Shown in pieces: positions 16,233-24,567 of a stretch of DNA of 40,534 nt. The position numbers and the translations under genes are program-made. Source of the DNA: Bacteroidales bacterium (lineage in GTDB: Bacteria; Bacteroidota; Bacteroidia; Bacteroidales; WRLA01); assembly GCA_009777825.1 (NCBI GenBank), contig WRLA01000022.1:1-40534 (forward strand), written 5' to 3'. Numbering within the stretch: the first letter of the stretch is position 1; every line of letters starts with the position of its first letter. The notes beneath the pieces were generated by a model. It made no database searches. It was not told the origin of the DNA and worked only from the letters and a program-made list of their open reading frames with translations.

Positions 16233-16760
16233 TTGCTTATAACACCATCTATTTATCTCATCGGTTTCATGGGTAGCGGCAAATCTTCCATCGGGAAGAA
16301 ACTATCCAACCTGTTGCACTTCGACTTTGTTGACACCGACGCCGAAATAGAACGGCTAACCGGCAAAAGCATCGCCCAAATCTTCGACGTCGGCGAAGAA
16401 CATCTTTTCCGTGAACAGGAACGGACACTCATCGCCGAACTCTCCCAAAGAGACAACATCGTCGTCGCAACCGGCGGCGGGACTCCCTGCTACTTCGACA
16501 ACATGCAACGCATGAACGAAAGCGGATTGACAGTTTACCTACACGCAAACCCGAAAATATTGAAACAACGTCTTATAAAACAAAAGAGCAAACGCCCGCT
16601 TCTGCAAAACATCCCCGACGAAAGTTTGGAACTCCACATCGCCGAAATGCTCTTTCAACGGGGACATTACTACTGTCAATCCAAAATCACCGTAGAGGCG
16701 TTTAACATCACGGCGAAAAAGTTGATGGAGATGATTAAGCCTTCGTCATTTTCACTCTAA
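16233..16760 (+). CDS. aroK: shikimate kinase
   Basis: A 175-residue P-loop kinase that phosphorylates shikimate with ATP, the fifth step of the chorismate pathway, in the cytoplasm. The Walker A motif GFMGSGKSSIG is at 11-21, the shikimate-binding DTDAEIE at about 34-40, and the GGGTP loop near 81-85. The LID region and KRPLL follow. An in-frame stop just upstream leaves TTG at 16233 as the likely start; the next ATG (16268) would cut off the first strand. It converges on a ThiF-like gene. Confidence 0.9.
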   Translation: MLITPSIYLIGFMGSGKSSIGKKLSNLLHFDFVDTDAEIERLTGKSIAQIFDVGEEHLFREQERTLIAELSQRDNIVVATGGGTPCYFDNMQRMNESGLTVYLHANPKILKQRLIKQKSKRPLLQNIPDESLELHIAEMLFQRGHYYCQSKITVEAFNITAKKLMEMIKPSSFSL

Positions 16761-17338
16761 TCAAGCAACATTCTCAACGCCTCATTCGCTTGCATGTTGG
16801 CGACGATCCCGACGCGGGGCGCCAAAGGCGGGTTCGAGGCATCGGCTTCGGTTTCAAAATCGCCGCACAGCACCACGTTACCCAACTGTTTACATCGTAT
16901 CTCGTCGCTTTTTCCCCATCCGCCCAAGCCGCTTCCGGCGATGAGCGGGATGTCGGGAAGTTGTTCCATCAGTGTCTCTATCAGCATGATTTTCTGGTCG
17001 GCTTTGTCAAAGGCTTCGATGATCAGGTCGCAGCCGGAAAAGAGTTCAACGGCGTTGTCAGTCGTAACTTTCAGATGATGCGTCGTGATGTTGCAGTCGG
17101 AATTGACACGCAACGCATTGGTTCTAAACGCTTCCACCTTCGGCATCCCGATTTGGTCGGCGAAGAAATATTGCCGGTTGAGGTTGCTCTTTTCGACATA
17201 GTCGTAGTCGGCGATGACGATATTGCGCACGCCGGCGCGAACCAGCGCCATCGCCGCGTTGGAGCCCAAACCACCGGCGCCGGCGACGCCGACACGGGAT
17301 TTTTCTAAACTTTCTATTTCCATCATTTTGTTATTCAT
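16757..17338 (-). CDS. thiF: ThiF/HesA-family E1-like adenylyltransferase
   Basis: From the ATG at 17338 the protein has 193 residues; 14 further residues are in frame upstream but do not match the family. The nucleotide-binding motif is VGVAGAGGLGSNAA, followed by IADYDYVEKSNLNRQYFF, containing the Arg and Asp used for ATP and Mg. ThiF-type enzymes adenylate the C-terminal Gly of ThiS or a related sulfur carrier. This short form lacks the CxxC zinc motifs, as Bacteroidales ThiF-like proteins commonly do. No thiS or other thi gene is adjacent, so the thiamine role is inferred from family only. Confidence 0.75.
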   Translation of the reverse strand: MNNKMMEIESLEKSRVGVAGAGGLGSNAAMALVRAGVRNIVIADYDYVEKSNLNRQYFFADQIGMPKVEAFRTNALRVNSDCNITTHHLKVTTDNAVELFSGCDLIIEAFDKADQKIMLIETLMEQLPDIPLIAGSGLGGWGKSDEIRCKQLGNVVLCGDFETEADASNPPLAPRVGIVANMQANEALRMLLD

Positions 17339-17375
17339 GGGGTGTATGACGAAATTGTACTTCGTGGTTATTTTC

Positions 17376-17400
17376 AACACGAAGGCACGAAGACACGAAG
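17376..17400 (+). repeat. CACGAAG repeat, left arm of inverted pair
   Basis: The unit CACGAAG or variants occurs three times in a row with single-base spacers. The arm is the reverse complement, over about 20 bp, of the copy at 17734-17766. Together the two bracket the GxxExxY remnant. Confidence 0.7.
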
Positions 17401-17404
17401 TTTT

Positions 17405-17704
17405 TTATGTAGTTTGGCTTTCATCATTAAAATAATAATTGTTGTATTTTCTTCTAATTCCATCTTTTAGTAAAACTTCATTAAAATTAATCAAATATCC
17501 CAACTTAATATTCGCCAACTTCATATAAGACACTAATTGAAATTCATCAATTGGGTACAAGCCGTTAGAAGATTTTAGTTCAAGAGCAATGATTTCCTCT
17601 ACTAATACATCTATTCTGAAATATTTTCCAAGTTTCTCTCCTTTGTAATAAACAGGTAAATACACCTGATTTTCGGCGCTTAGACCTCTATTTCTTAATT
17701 CCAT
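17405..17704 (-). pseudogene. GxxExxY-family protein, N-terminus missing
   Basis: The 99-residue frame starts MELRNRGLSAENQVYLPVYY and continues KGEKLGKYFRIDVLVEEIIALELKS, the middle and end of the GxxExxY family (usual length about 125). The first 35-40 residues, including the GxxExxY motif itself, are absent, and an in-frame stop precedes the ATG. The family's nuclease-like D..ELK core is retained. It lies exactly between inverted CACGAAG repeats. It may be a decayed copy or, less likely, a short functional form. Confidence 0.65.
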
Positions 17705-17733
17705 AACTTTGATATCATAATGGTTTAATTATT

Positions 17734-17766
17734 CTTCGTGTCTTTCTGTCTTCGTGCCTTCGTGTT
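17734..17766 (-). repeat. CACGAAG repeat, right arm of inverted pair
   Basis: On the minus strand this reads as four CACGAAG-like units (one is ACAGAAAG). It mirrors the arm at 17376-17400 and ends 38 bp before the DPP IV stop. Confidence 0.7.
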
Positions 17767-17811
17767 TATAATCAAGTCGTTATTTTTTGATGAGATTTGT
17801 CATAATCCTAT

Positions 17812-19995
17812 TCACGGTTTCAGATTTTCTTTAAGAAACATGGTCATCTTATGAAACAAATGGTAAGTAGTATTTTCGCCCGTCGAGATGAAGTGGTTGC
17901 TGTTGGGGTAGAAAAACATTTCAAAGTCGGCGTTGGCGTCCACCAGAGCCGTAACCATGTCAATGGTATTTTGGGCGTGTACGTTGTCATCGGCGGTTCC
18001 GTGTACGATTAGGAATTTTCCTTTCATTGCGGCGGCGTGGTTTATCGGACTGTTGTCGTCGTATCCCGATGGGTTTTCCTGAGGCGTGCGCATGAAACGC
18101 TCGGTGTAGATGTTGTCGTAATAGCGCCACGTCGTTACCGGAGCGACGGCGATGCCCGTTGTAAAATAGTCCGCACCTTTGGTCATGCAGAGCGTCGCCA
18201 TGTATCCGCCGTAACTCCATCCGTAAACTCCCACGCTTTCCGGAAGCGCAAATCCTTCGTTGACAAGGTATTTCGCTACTTCTATCTGGTCTTCCGTTTC
18301 GTACTTTCCGAGTTGCAGGTAGGTCATCTTTTTAAACTCTTCTCCACGAAATCCCGTGCCTCTGTTATCCACCGAGACCATCAGGATGCCCTCCTGCGCC
18401 AACATCCTGTACCAGAGTGCGCCGCCTTGCCAACTGTTCAACGCCGTTTGCGAGCCGGGTCCGCCGTAAACGTAAATCAGGGCGGGATAGCGCTTGGACG
18501 GGTCGTAATCCGGCGGTTTTATCATCCAGCCGTTGAGCGAATAGCCTTGCGAAGTGGTAAAGTTGAAAAACTCTTTCTCTCCGAATTGACACTCCTGCGC
18601 CTTCTGTCGGAGGTCGGCGTTATCTTCTATCACCCGGAGTTTTTTGCCTTTGGCGTCGAAAACGGTGAAAACCGGAGGATGGTTGGCGTCCGACCATGTA
18701 TGGATGTAGTATTGAAATCCGGAACTGAAAGAGGCGTCGTTGGTGCCGTTTTGCGTAGCGACATTCGTGATATTTCCTTTAAAATCAACTTGATATACTT
18801 CTCTGTTGTACGGGGTATTTTTTGCCGCTCGATAATAGACTGCTTTCTTTTTGGCGTCGAAACCGATGATTTTGTCCACGTCGTATTTTCCTGTTGTCAA
18901 CTGTTTAACAAGTTTACCGTCAATGCCATAGAGATAGATATGGTTGTAGCCGTCTTTTTCGCTTGTCAGCAAAAACTGTTTCCCGTCGGGGGTGAATGTT
19001 AGACTGTTGCCGACGTTGATGTAACAGCGGTTTTCCTCGTCATAGACTTTCCGTTCCGACCTGTCCGACGCCGCAACCAGCAATATCTCCAAATGATTCT
19101 GCAACCGGTTTAACCGATAGATTGCCAACTGGTTACCCGTCGGCATCCACAAAATACGCGGAACATATTGGTCGGTCTCGCTTCCCAAATCAACTTTTTC
19201 CGCCGTTTTTGCCGCAACGTCGTAGATGAAAATGTCAACCAACGAGTTGTCCTCGCCCGCTTTAGGATATTTATAGATATGTTCTTCGGGGTAGAGGTCG
19301 CCATAGATGGTCATCTGATACTCTTTCACGTTGCGCTCGTCGAAACGGTAGTAGGCGATGTATCGTCCGTCGGGCGACCAAAAAAAGGCGGTGGTGAAGC
19401 CAAATTCCTCCTCGTAAACCCAGTCGGTCGTTCCGTTGATGATTTCGTTGATTTTGCCATCTTGCGTGATTTGTGTTTCCAAAGCATCTTCTAAGTTTTT
19501 GATAAAGAGGTTGTTATCTCTCACAAATGCCACTTTTTTGCCATCGGGGGAGAACTGCGGGATGCGTTGTTTTCCGTTATCGGAGAGTGGCATCAGTGTT
19601 TCGGTGGTTACGTTCCAGATGTAAAAGTGCGACTTGCTCGAATGGCGGTAAATCACCTCTGTCTCGGCGGGTAGCAGGATTCGTTTCTCGTCGGCGCTCA
19701 GGGTGTAGGAGGCAATTTTCAGGGTGTCGCCCGCTTTTGTTACCAATTTGCTGCCGTCGAGGAAAATAGCCGTTTGTTCGCCGGTTTTGTAACTGTACCT
19801 CTTCAACTGATTGTTACTCAGGCTCAAGTAATGTTCTCCGTCGGAGAGCGACAGCATCCCCGCAATGTTCTTGGTGCGGAACGCCGGTTGTTTGTAAATG
19901 TTTTCCAAAGTGATTCTATGCTCTTGCGCAGTAACGGTGGCAAGGCACAAAAGCGTGCATAATAATGCAAACAAGATGTGTTTTTTAATGTACAT
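17812..19995 (-). CDS. dipeptidyl peptidase IV, S9 family
   Basis: A 727-residue exported serine peptidase that removes X-Pro or X-Ala dipeptides from peptide N-termini. The signal peptide is about 23 residues (LCLATVTAQ). An eight-bladed DPPIV N-terminal propeller follows, with the substrate-binding Glu motif WVYEEEFGFTTAFFWSPDG. The alpha/beta hydrolase domain carries Ser594 in GWSYGGYM, Asp669/670 in GTADDNVH and His701 in NSNHFIS. Length is the norm for Bacteroidetes DPP IV. It is likely periplasmic or outer-membrane associated and used in peptide feeding. It stands alone, with a -7 box upstream. Confidence 0.93.
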   Translation of the reverse strand: MYIKKHILFALLCTLLCLATVTAQEHRITLENIYKQPAFRTKNIAGMLSLSDGEHYLSLSNNQLKRYSYKTGEQTAIFLDGSKLVTKAGDTLKIASYTLSADEKRILLPAETEVIYRHSSKSHFYIWNVTTETLMPLSDNGKQRIPQFSPDGKKVAFVRDNNLFIKNLEDALETQITQDGKINEIINGTTDWVYEEEFGFTTAFFWSPDGRYIAYYRFDERNVKEYQMTIYGDLYPEEHIYKYPKAGEDNSLVDIFIYDVAAKTAEKVDLGSETDQYVPRILWMPTGNQLAIYRLNRLQNHLEILLVAASDRSERKVYDEENRCYINVGNSLTFTPDGKQFLLTSEKDGYNHIYLYGIDGKLVKQLTTGKYDVDKIIGFDAKKKAVYYRAAKNTPYNREVYQVDFKGNITNVATQNGTNDASFSSGFQYYIHTWSDANHPPVFTVFDAKGKKLRVIEDNADLRQKAQECQFGEKEFFNFTTSQGYSLNGWMIKPPDYDPSKRYPALIYVYGGPGSQTALNSWQGGALWYRMLAQEGILMVSVDNRGTGFRGEEFKKMTYLQLGKYETEDQIEVAKYLVNEGFALPESVGVYGWSYGGYMATLCMTKGADYFTTGIAVAPVTTWRYYDNIYTERFMRTPQENPSGYDDNSPINHAAAMKGKFLIVHGTADDNVHAQNTIDMVTALVDANADFEMFFYPNSNHFISTGENTTYHLFHKMTMFLKENLKP

Positions 19996-20022
19996 TTTTA
20001 ATTATATTTAAAATAATGACTG

Positions 20023-20030
20023 CAAAGATA
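20023..20030 (-). promoter_or_regulatory. -7 box of DPP IV gene
   Basis: On the minus strand this reads TATCTTTG, 27 bp ahead of the ATG at 19995. Confidence 0.6.
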
Positions 20031-20089
20031 GTAAAAAAATCAAACTGAGTACGCACCGTTATTCAGGAGGGGGCATTTCAAATTGAATG

Positions 20090-20155
20090 TCTCATATCGC
20101 ACATCTCACATCGCACATCTCTCATCTCACATCTCACAATCTCACATCTCACAAT
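20090..20155. repeat. imperfect CTCACATC short-period repeat
   Basis: Units like CTCACAT, CGCACAT and CTCACAA alternate about nine times, immediately before the xerD promoter. Unit boundaries drift, so this is a degenerate microsatellite and not a CRISPR or direct-repeat operator. Confidence 0.7.
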
Positions 20156-20161
20156 ATTTCG

Positions 20162-20169
20162 TACCTTTG
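20162..20169 (+). promoter_or_regulatory. -7 box of xerD
   Basis: TACCTTTG lies 21 bp ahead of the xerD ATG; the repeat tract takes the place of a -33 element. Confidence 0.6.
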
Positions 20170-20190
20170 CCCATCTTATTTCAATAAAAA

Positions 20191-21087
20191 ATGGATTGGA
20201 ACGCCCACATCGTAGCTTTCAGGCACTATTTGCAGTTGGAAAAGTCGCTGTCGGAGAACAGCGTCAAGGCTTATGAGCGCGATATACGGAAGTTGGCGAA
20301 AATGTTTGAAACAGTCGCTCCCGAAGAGATTATCTTACGCGACTTGGAGCAATTTATCGCCTCCGACGAAATCAGGGCGATGGCGCTCTATTCGCAGGCG
20401 CGCCTCATTTCGGGGATGAAGGCGTTTTTCCGTTATATGGTTTACGAAGGACATTTGGACAGCAATCCCGCCGACCTCTTGGAAGCGCCCCAGAGAGAAC
20501 GAATCCTGCCCGACGTCCTCTCTGCGGAAGAAATCTCCAAGATGATTGACGTCATTGACCTGAGCCACCCGCACGGCGACAGAGACAAAGCGATGATAGA
20601 GATACTCTACGGATGTGGGTTGCGGGTGTCGGAACTGACAGCGTTGCGCATCAAAGATCTCTATTTCGACGATGGATTCGTCCGCATCATCGGAAAAGGC
20701 GACAAAGAGCGATTGGTCCCCGCCGGAGCGTTGAGTATCAAGGCTGTAAATATCTATTTAGAGCATCATCGCAACAAACTGCACGCCAAAAAAGGCGACG
20801 GAGAGATTCTGTTCCTCAACCACCGGAAAGGACGTCTGTCCCGTGCCGCCATCTTCGACCTAATCAAAAAGTTGGCGCAACAAGCAGGCATCGAAAAAAA
20901 CATCAGCCCGCATACCTTACGGCACTCTTTCGCAACGCATCTGATGGAAGGCGGCGCCAACATCCGCTCCGTGCAGGAAATGCTCGGACACGCATCTATC
21001 TCAACAACAGAGATTTATACACACTTAGACCGCACATTCCTGAAAGAAACGCTGGAACAGTATCATCCGAGGTATGGAAGACCGTAA
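20191..21087 (+). CDS. xerD: tyrosine recombinase XerD
   Basis: A 298-residue site-specific recombinase of the XerC/XerD type that resolves chromosome dimers at dif. The N-terminal SAM-like domain (FRHYLQLEKSLSENSVKAYERD) is followed by the catalytic domain with Arg145 (GCGLRVSELTALR), Lys169 (GKGDKERLVP), His241 and Arg244 (HTLRHSFATHL), His267 (LGHASISTTEIYTH) and the nucleophile Tyr276. Length and motifs fit the housekeeping enzyme and not a phage integrase. No dif-like site was picked out nearby. A truncated inverted-repeat copy lies 117 bp downstream. Confidence 0.93.
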   Translation: MDWNAHIVAFRHYLQLEKSLSENSVKAYERDIRKLAKMFETVAPEEIILRDLEQFIASDEIRAMALYSQARLISGMKAFFRYMVYEGHLDSNPADLLEAPQRERILPDVLSAEEISKMIDVIDLSHPHGDRDKAMIEILYGCGLRVSELTALRIKDLYFDDGFVRIIGKGDKERLVPAGALSIKAVNIYLEHHRNKLHAKKGDGEILFLNHRKGRLSRAAIFDLIKKLAQQAGIEKNISPHTLRHSFATHLMEGGANIRSVQEMLGHASISTTEIYTHLDRTFLKETLEQYHPRYGRP

Positions 21088-21203
21088 GAGGTTGGTAATG
21101 GGTAGAACGTATTCCCATGTCCAACACGAAAGCACAAATTTTTCAAAAGTTTCATTTTTTTTAGTTCAGTAACTTGGAATTTGTAAACTTAATGATGTTT
21201 ATA

Positions 21204-21360
21204 AATGGATTCCACGCATGCGTTGAAAGATATTATCGAGTTCTCCAAAGCAATCTGCAAAATAAAAATCAGACAGGTATGGTACCAAGCCGAAGTAACC
21301 CAAAAATCTCAAACACTCTTCGCTAAAATTGGGATAGACTACCTAACTTGAGCGGAGTTA
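21204..21360 (+). repeat. 157-bp repeat, copy 1 (inverted mate at 40234-40390)
   Basis: The stretch matches the reverse complement of 40234-40390 with one mismatch as read by eye. It codes 48 residues starting MDSTHALKDIIEFSKAICK and ending AKIGIDYLT, identical to the C-terminus of the partial gene at the right edge except for Thr in place of Lys. Its end forms a perfect 7-bp stem, CCTAACT/AGTTAGG. Here the coding part is a fragment without the N-terminal region. Confidence 0.85.
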
Positions 21361-21462
21361 GGGTTTAATTAAACATTAGTTAAAAATTTAAAAAAAACAA
21401 AGATACAAAATTGTATCAAAGCAAGTAGCGCAGAGGTGTGGCTTGATTTTTATGACATACGC

Positions 21463-21492
21463 TTGATATTTCGAAAATTTAATGTACTTTTG
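21463..21492 (+). promoter_or_regulatory. promoter of calycin-like T9SS protein gene 1
   Basis: TTG at 21463-21465, a 19-bp spacer and TACTTTTG at 21485-21492 form a near-ideal Bacteroidetes promoter, 28 bp ahead of the ATG. Confidence 0.75.
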
Positions 21493-21520
21493 CACCCATA
21501 AATACTAAAATGTAAATAGA

Positions 21521-23056
21521 ATGAAAAAAGTAAACAGATTTTTATTAATGATCGCCATCACCCTGACGGGAAGCATGGCAATGGCACAAATCCCGACTTC
21601 GATATTGGGAGAGTATGTTGGAGCGTTGCACGTACAAAGTTCCCTGCTGGGGGTAGATGAGACTTTTAACGGCGTTACCATGGAATTGACAACCTCATCG
21701 CCCAATTATGCAATAAAGGTTGCAGCGGTAGATCTTGGCGGCGGCGTCGTTTTGCCGGAATACGAAATGGATAATGTGGTCATTACCCCGCAGGGCAACG
21801 GCTATAAACTAACAAGAAGCGGCGCTTTGAATATTATCATTGACGAGATAGAGACTCCGTTTGGAACGATGAATAACGTCCCCGTTGCCATTACGCTGGA
21901 AGATGGCTATGTAGAAAACAACGTCTTAACGTTAAGTCTCGAAGCCGAGGCTACGGTGATGTACGTTATTAAAATCCCAATCTCCATAGACTTTGAAGGG
22001 GCATTACCTCCTCCACCGTCCTGCGACCCTGTAACCAACGCACAGGCGCAGATAGCAAACTGCGAAACAGCAACCATCACCTGGACAGCCGTAACCGGCG
22101 CCACAGCGTACGAAGTTGAAAGAGACGGCAACGTCTTAGGAACTGTAACCACCACTACATATACCGAAAACGCCACTTTCGAACACGGACAATCCTACAC
22201 GTGGAAGATAAAAACCATCTGCGACCAAAACGAATCGCCTCAAGAATCCGCTTCGGCAACCGCAGATTGCGAACCCCAGCCCTGCAACCCCGTAACCAAC
22301 GCAAAGGCACAGATAGTAAACTGCGAAATAGCAGCCATCACCTGGTCAGCCGTAACCGGCGCCATAGAGTACGAAGTTTCAAGAGACGGCAACGTCTTAG
22401 GCACTGTTACCACCACTGAATTTATCGAAACTGCCACTTTCGAACACGAACAATCCTACACCTGGAAGATAAAAACCATCTGCGACCAAGATGAATCCCC
22501 CGAAGAATCCGCCACCACAATCGCAGATTGCGAAGCGCCCCCTCCACCCTGCAACTCCGCAACATCGTTAAAAGTGGAAATCACACAAAACCCATGCGCA
22601 GCAACCCTCACATGGGACGCCGCACCCGATATGCCGGACGCAAAATATAACGTTTACAGAAACGACGAGGACAACCCCATCGCAATCAACGTCGAAGGAA
22701 CCCAATACATTGACAATGACCTCGAAGAAAACGTTGAATACACCTGGATAGTAAAAACCGTCTGTATAGAAGAAGAAGCGCCGGGTACCGATGCAGCAGC
22801 AGGAATGTGCGAAGGACAAAATATCCACGAACCCGTCAACAGCGTTGTCATCTATCCTAACCCGTCCAACACATCCGTAACCATCGCCGCCAACAACTTC
22901 GCCAAAGTAGAAGTCTTCAACACCGTCGGACAGTTGGTAGAGACAAAAACCATCAATGTTGTTGACGTCTCCTCCTACAACACCGGCGTCTATCTCTTCA
23001 AAGTCTATGACGCCAATGGGAACAGTGTTGCCAAACGGGTGATGGTAGCACGGTAG
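21521..23056 (+). CDS. calycin-like, Fn3-like T9SS-exported protein 1
   Basis: A 511-residue exported protein with a signal peptide of about 22 residues (GSMAMAQ). A calycin-like domain lies at about residues 25-160 (SILGEYVGALHVQ, NYAIKVAAVDLGG, NGYKLTRSGALNIIIDEI). Next come two almost identical 80-90 residue Fn3-like repeats (CDPVTNAQAQIANCETATITW, CNPVTNAKAQIVNCEIAAITW) and a third, different Fn3-like unit. It ends in a type A T9SS domain (IYPNPSNTSVTIAANNFAKV, GVYLFKVYDANGNSVAKR). It is probably a surface adhesin or binding protein, and is paralogous to the next gene. Confidence 0.82.
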   Translation: MKKVNRFLLMIAITLTGSMAMAQIPTSILGEYVGALHVQSSLLGVDETFNGVTMELTTSSPNYAIKVAAVDLGGGVVLPEYEMDNVVITPQGNGYKLTRSGALNIIIDEIETPFGTMNNVPVAITLEDGYVENNVLTLSLEAEATVMYVIKIPISIDFEGALPPPPSCDPVTNAQAQIANCETATITWTAVTGATAYEVERDGNVLGTVTTTTYTENATFEHGQSYTWKIKTICDQNESPQESASATADCEPQPCNPVTNAKAQIVNCEIAAITWSAVTGAIEYEVSRDGNVLGTVTTTEFIETATFEHEQSYTWKIKTICDQDESPEESATTIADCEAPPPPCNSATSLKVEITQNPCAATLTWDAAPDMPDAKYNVYRNDEDNPIAINVEGTQYIDNDLEENVEYTWIVKTVCIEEEAPGTDAAAGMCEGQNIHEPVNSVVIYPNPSNTSVTIAANNFAKVEVFNTVGQLVETKTINVVDVSSYNTGVYLFKVYDANGNSVAKRVMVAR

Positions 23057-23105
23057 AAAAAGGAACACAGATGACACAGATGACACGGATTAACACAGAT
23101 TTTTT
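23057..23105 (+). repeat. ACACAGATG short-period repeat
   Basis: Units ACACAGATG, ACACAGATG, ACACGGATTA and ACACAGATTT follow one another directly after the stop of the upstream gene. They fill most of the 74-bp gap to the paralogue. Confidence 0.65.
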
Positions 23106-23130
23106 ATTACGAACATAAATATTTAAAATT

Positions 23131-24408
23131 ATGAGAAAATTTTTATTATGTATGCTCATCGCAGGCTTGACGATGCCTGCGATGACGAGCCTGATGGCTC
23201 AAACGAGAGACATCCCTTCCATATTGGGAGAATATACCGGCGTATTGCAGGTATCCAGCAATGACCTTGGAATGAGCGAAACTTTTTACGACATCACCAT
23301 GGAATTAAAAGAATCCGCCCCCAATTACGCAATAAAAAGCGAAGAAATAGATCTGGGCGACGGCATCTATGTGCCGGAATTTGAATTGGATGACGTGAAC
23401 ATTACCGAATCGGGCAACGGCTATCAATTAACGAGAATCGGCGCTTTAACCGTACACATTGACGAAATAGACGTTCCGGGTTTAGGAACGATTACCGACA
23501 TTGACGTGGACATTACACTGGAAAATGGCTATGTGGAAGATAACGTTTTAACTTTAAACCTTCAAGCCGCTACTATGGTATGGGACATTTTCCCGCTTAC
23601 CATCTATATAGACTTTGAAGGAGGCTTGCCGACTTCGTTCGACTGCGACCCCGTAACAAACCTGACAGCCGTTTATACCGAAGAGTGTGCGGCAGTACTG
23701 ACATGGGAAGCGCCAAGCGGCAACCTTTTCAACATCTTCCGCGATGACATCCTCATCAAAGAAAACCACGACCAAACCTCTTACACCGATTCCGGTTTCA
23801 ATCCTGACGAAGCGCATACCTGGACAGTTACCATTGTTTGCGATGGCGGCGGAGAATCTGCCCCTGAAAACGTAACTCTGTCTGACGGCTGTACGCCTCC
23901 TATTCCCTGCAACCCTGCGACCTACTTAACCGTAGAAATCACAACCGACCCCTGTTCAGCGCTCCTCACATGGAATGCCGCACCAGACATGCCGGACGCA
24001 AAATATAACGTGTACAGAAACGGAGAATTGATTAAAAGCGACGTCGAAGGAACCCAATACGTTGACGATGATATCGAAGCATACGTTGAATACATGTGGA
24101 TAGTAAAAACCATTTGCATAGACGGGGAAGCGTCCGGGCCCAACTGGACAGGATCATGCTATGTCGAACAAAATATTAACGAACTCGTCAACACCATCTC
24201 CATCTACCCCAACCCGTCCAACACCTCCGTAACCATCACCGCCGACAACTTTGCCAAAGTCGAAGTCTATAATACCGTCGGACAGTTGGTAGAGACAAAA
24301 ACCGACAATGTCGTTGATGTCTCCTCCTACAACACCGGCGTTTATCTCTTCAAAGTCTATGACGCCGGTGGCAACAGCGTTGCCAAACGGGTGATGGTAA
24401 CGAAATAG
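23131..24408 (+). CDS. calycin-like T9SS-exported protein 2
   Basis: A 425-residue paralogue of the preceding protein: signal peptide (LTMPAMTSLMAQ), calycin-like domain (SILGEYTGVLQVSSNDLG through IDVDITLENGYVEDN), two Fn3-like units and a type A T9SS domain. It lacks the duplicated Fn3 pair, which explains its shorter length. The last Fn3 unit and the sorting domain are nearly identical to those of protein 1 in protein and DNA, pointing to recent duplication or gene conversion. No separate promoter is obvious; it may be co-transcribed. Confidence 0.82.
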   Translation: MRKFLLCMLIAGLTMPAMTSLMAQTRDIPSILGEYTGVLQVSSNDLGMSETFYDITMELKESAPNYAIKSEEIDLGDGIYVPEFELDDVNITESGNGYQLTRIGALTVHIDEIDVPGLGTITDIDVDITLENGYVEDNVLTLNLQAATMVWDIFPLTIYIDFEGGLPTSFDCDPVTNLTAVYTEECAAVLTWEAPSGNLFNIFRDDILIKENHDQTSYTDSGFNPDEAHTWTVTIVCDGGGESAPENVTLSDGCTPPIPCNPATYLTVEITTDPCSALLTWNAAPDMPDAKYNVYRNGELIKSDVEGTQYVDDDIEAYVEYMWIVKTICIDGEASGPNWTGSCYVEQNINELVNTISIYPNPSNTSVTITADNFAKVEVYNTVGQLVETKTDNVVDVSSYNTGVYLFKVYDAGGNSVAKRVMVTK

Positions 24409-24412
24409 AAAT

Positions 24413-24450
24413 GTAAACACGAAGACACGAAGACAGCAAGACACGAAGTT
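24413..24450 (+). repeat. CACGAAG/ACACGAAGA short-period repeat
   Basis: Four imperfect ACACGAAG-like units directly follow the T9SS gene. They are of the same unit type as the arms around the GxxExxY remnant. Confidence 0.65.
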
Positions 24451-24460
24451 TTCTTTTATT

Positions 24461-24550
24461 CTTTGCGCCCTTTGCGCCCTTTGCGCCCTTTGCGCCTTTG
24501 CGGTTAAAGAAACCGCAAGGGCGCAAAGATTTTACGCAAGGAACGCAAAG
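24461..24550. terminator. TTTGCGCCC repeat with 18-bp hairpin
   Basis: Four 9-bp CTTTGCGCC units run from 24461. The last one forms, with 24511-24528, an 18-bp stem having one G-U pair around the loop AAAGA (24506-24510). It lies between the convergent T9SS and AraC genes and could stop transcription in both directions. Confidence 0.6.
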
Positions 24551-24567
24551 AATAGAGTAAAGGATGG

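Larger units (their letters stand above)
21088..21520. other. 433-bp gap with repeat copy and promoter
   Basis: This stretch holds the 157-bp repeat copy (21204-21360), a 7-bp hairpin GATACAA-AA-TTGTATC at about 21401-21416, and the promoter of the next gene. No complete gene is seen. Confidence 0.6.

Noticed and set aside
18037..19002. 321-codon plus-strand frame opposite the DPP IV gene
   Set aside because: Antisense to a gene with all catalytic residues in place; no recognisable protein pattern.
20090..20155. CRISPR-like array of CTCACATC units
   Set aside because: Units are 7-10 nt with drifting boundaries and no unique spacers of constant length.
20191..21087. Phage or ICE integrase at this position
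   Set aside because: Length and motifs fit housekeeping XerD, and no attachment repeats or phage genes adjoin it.
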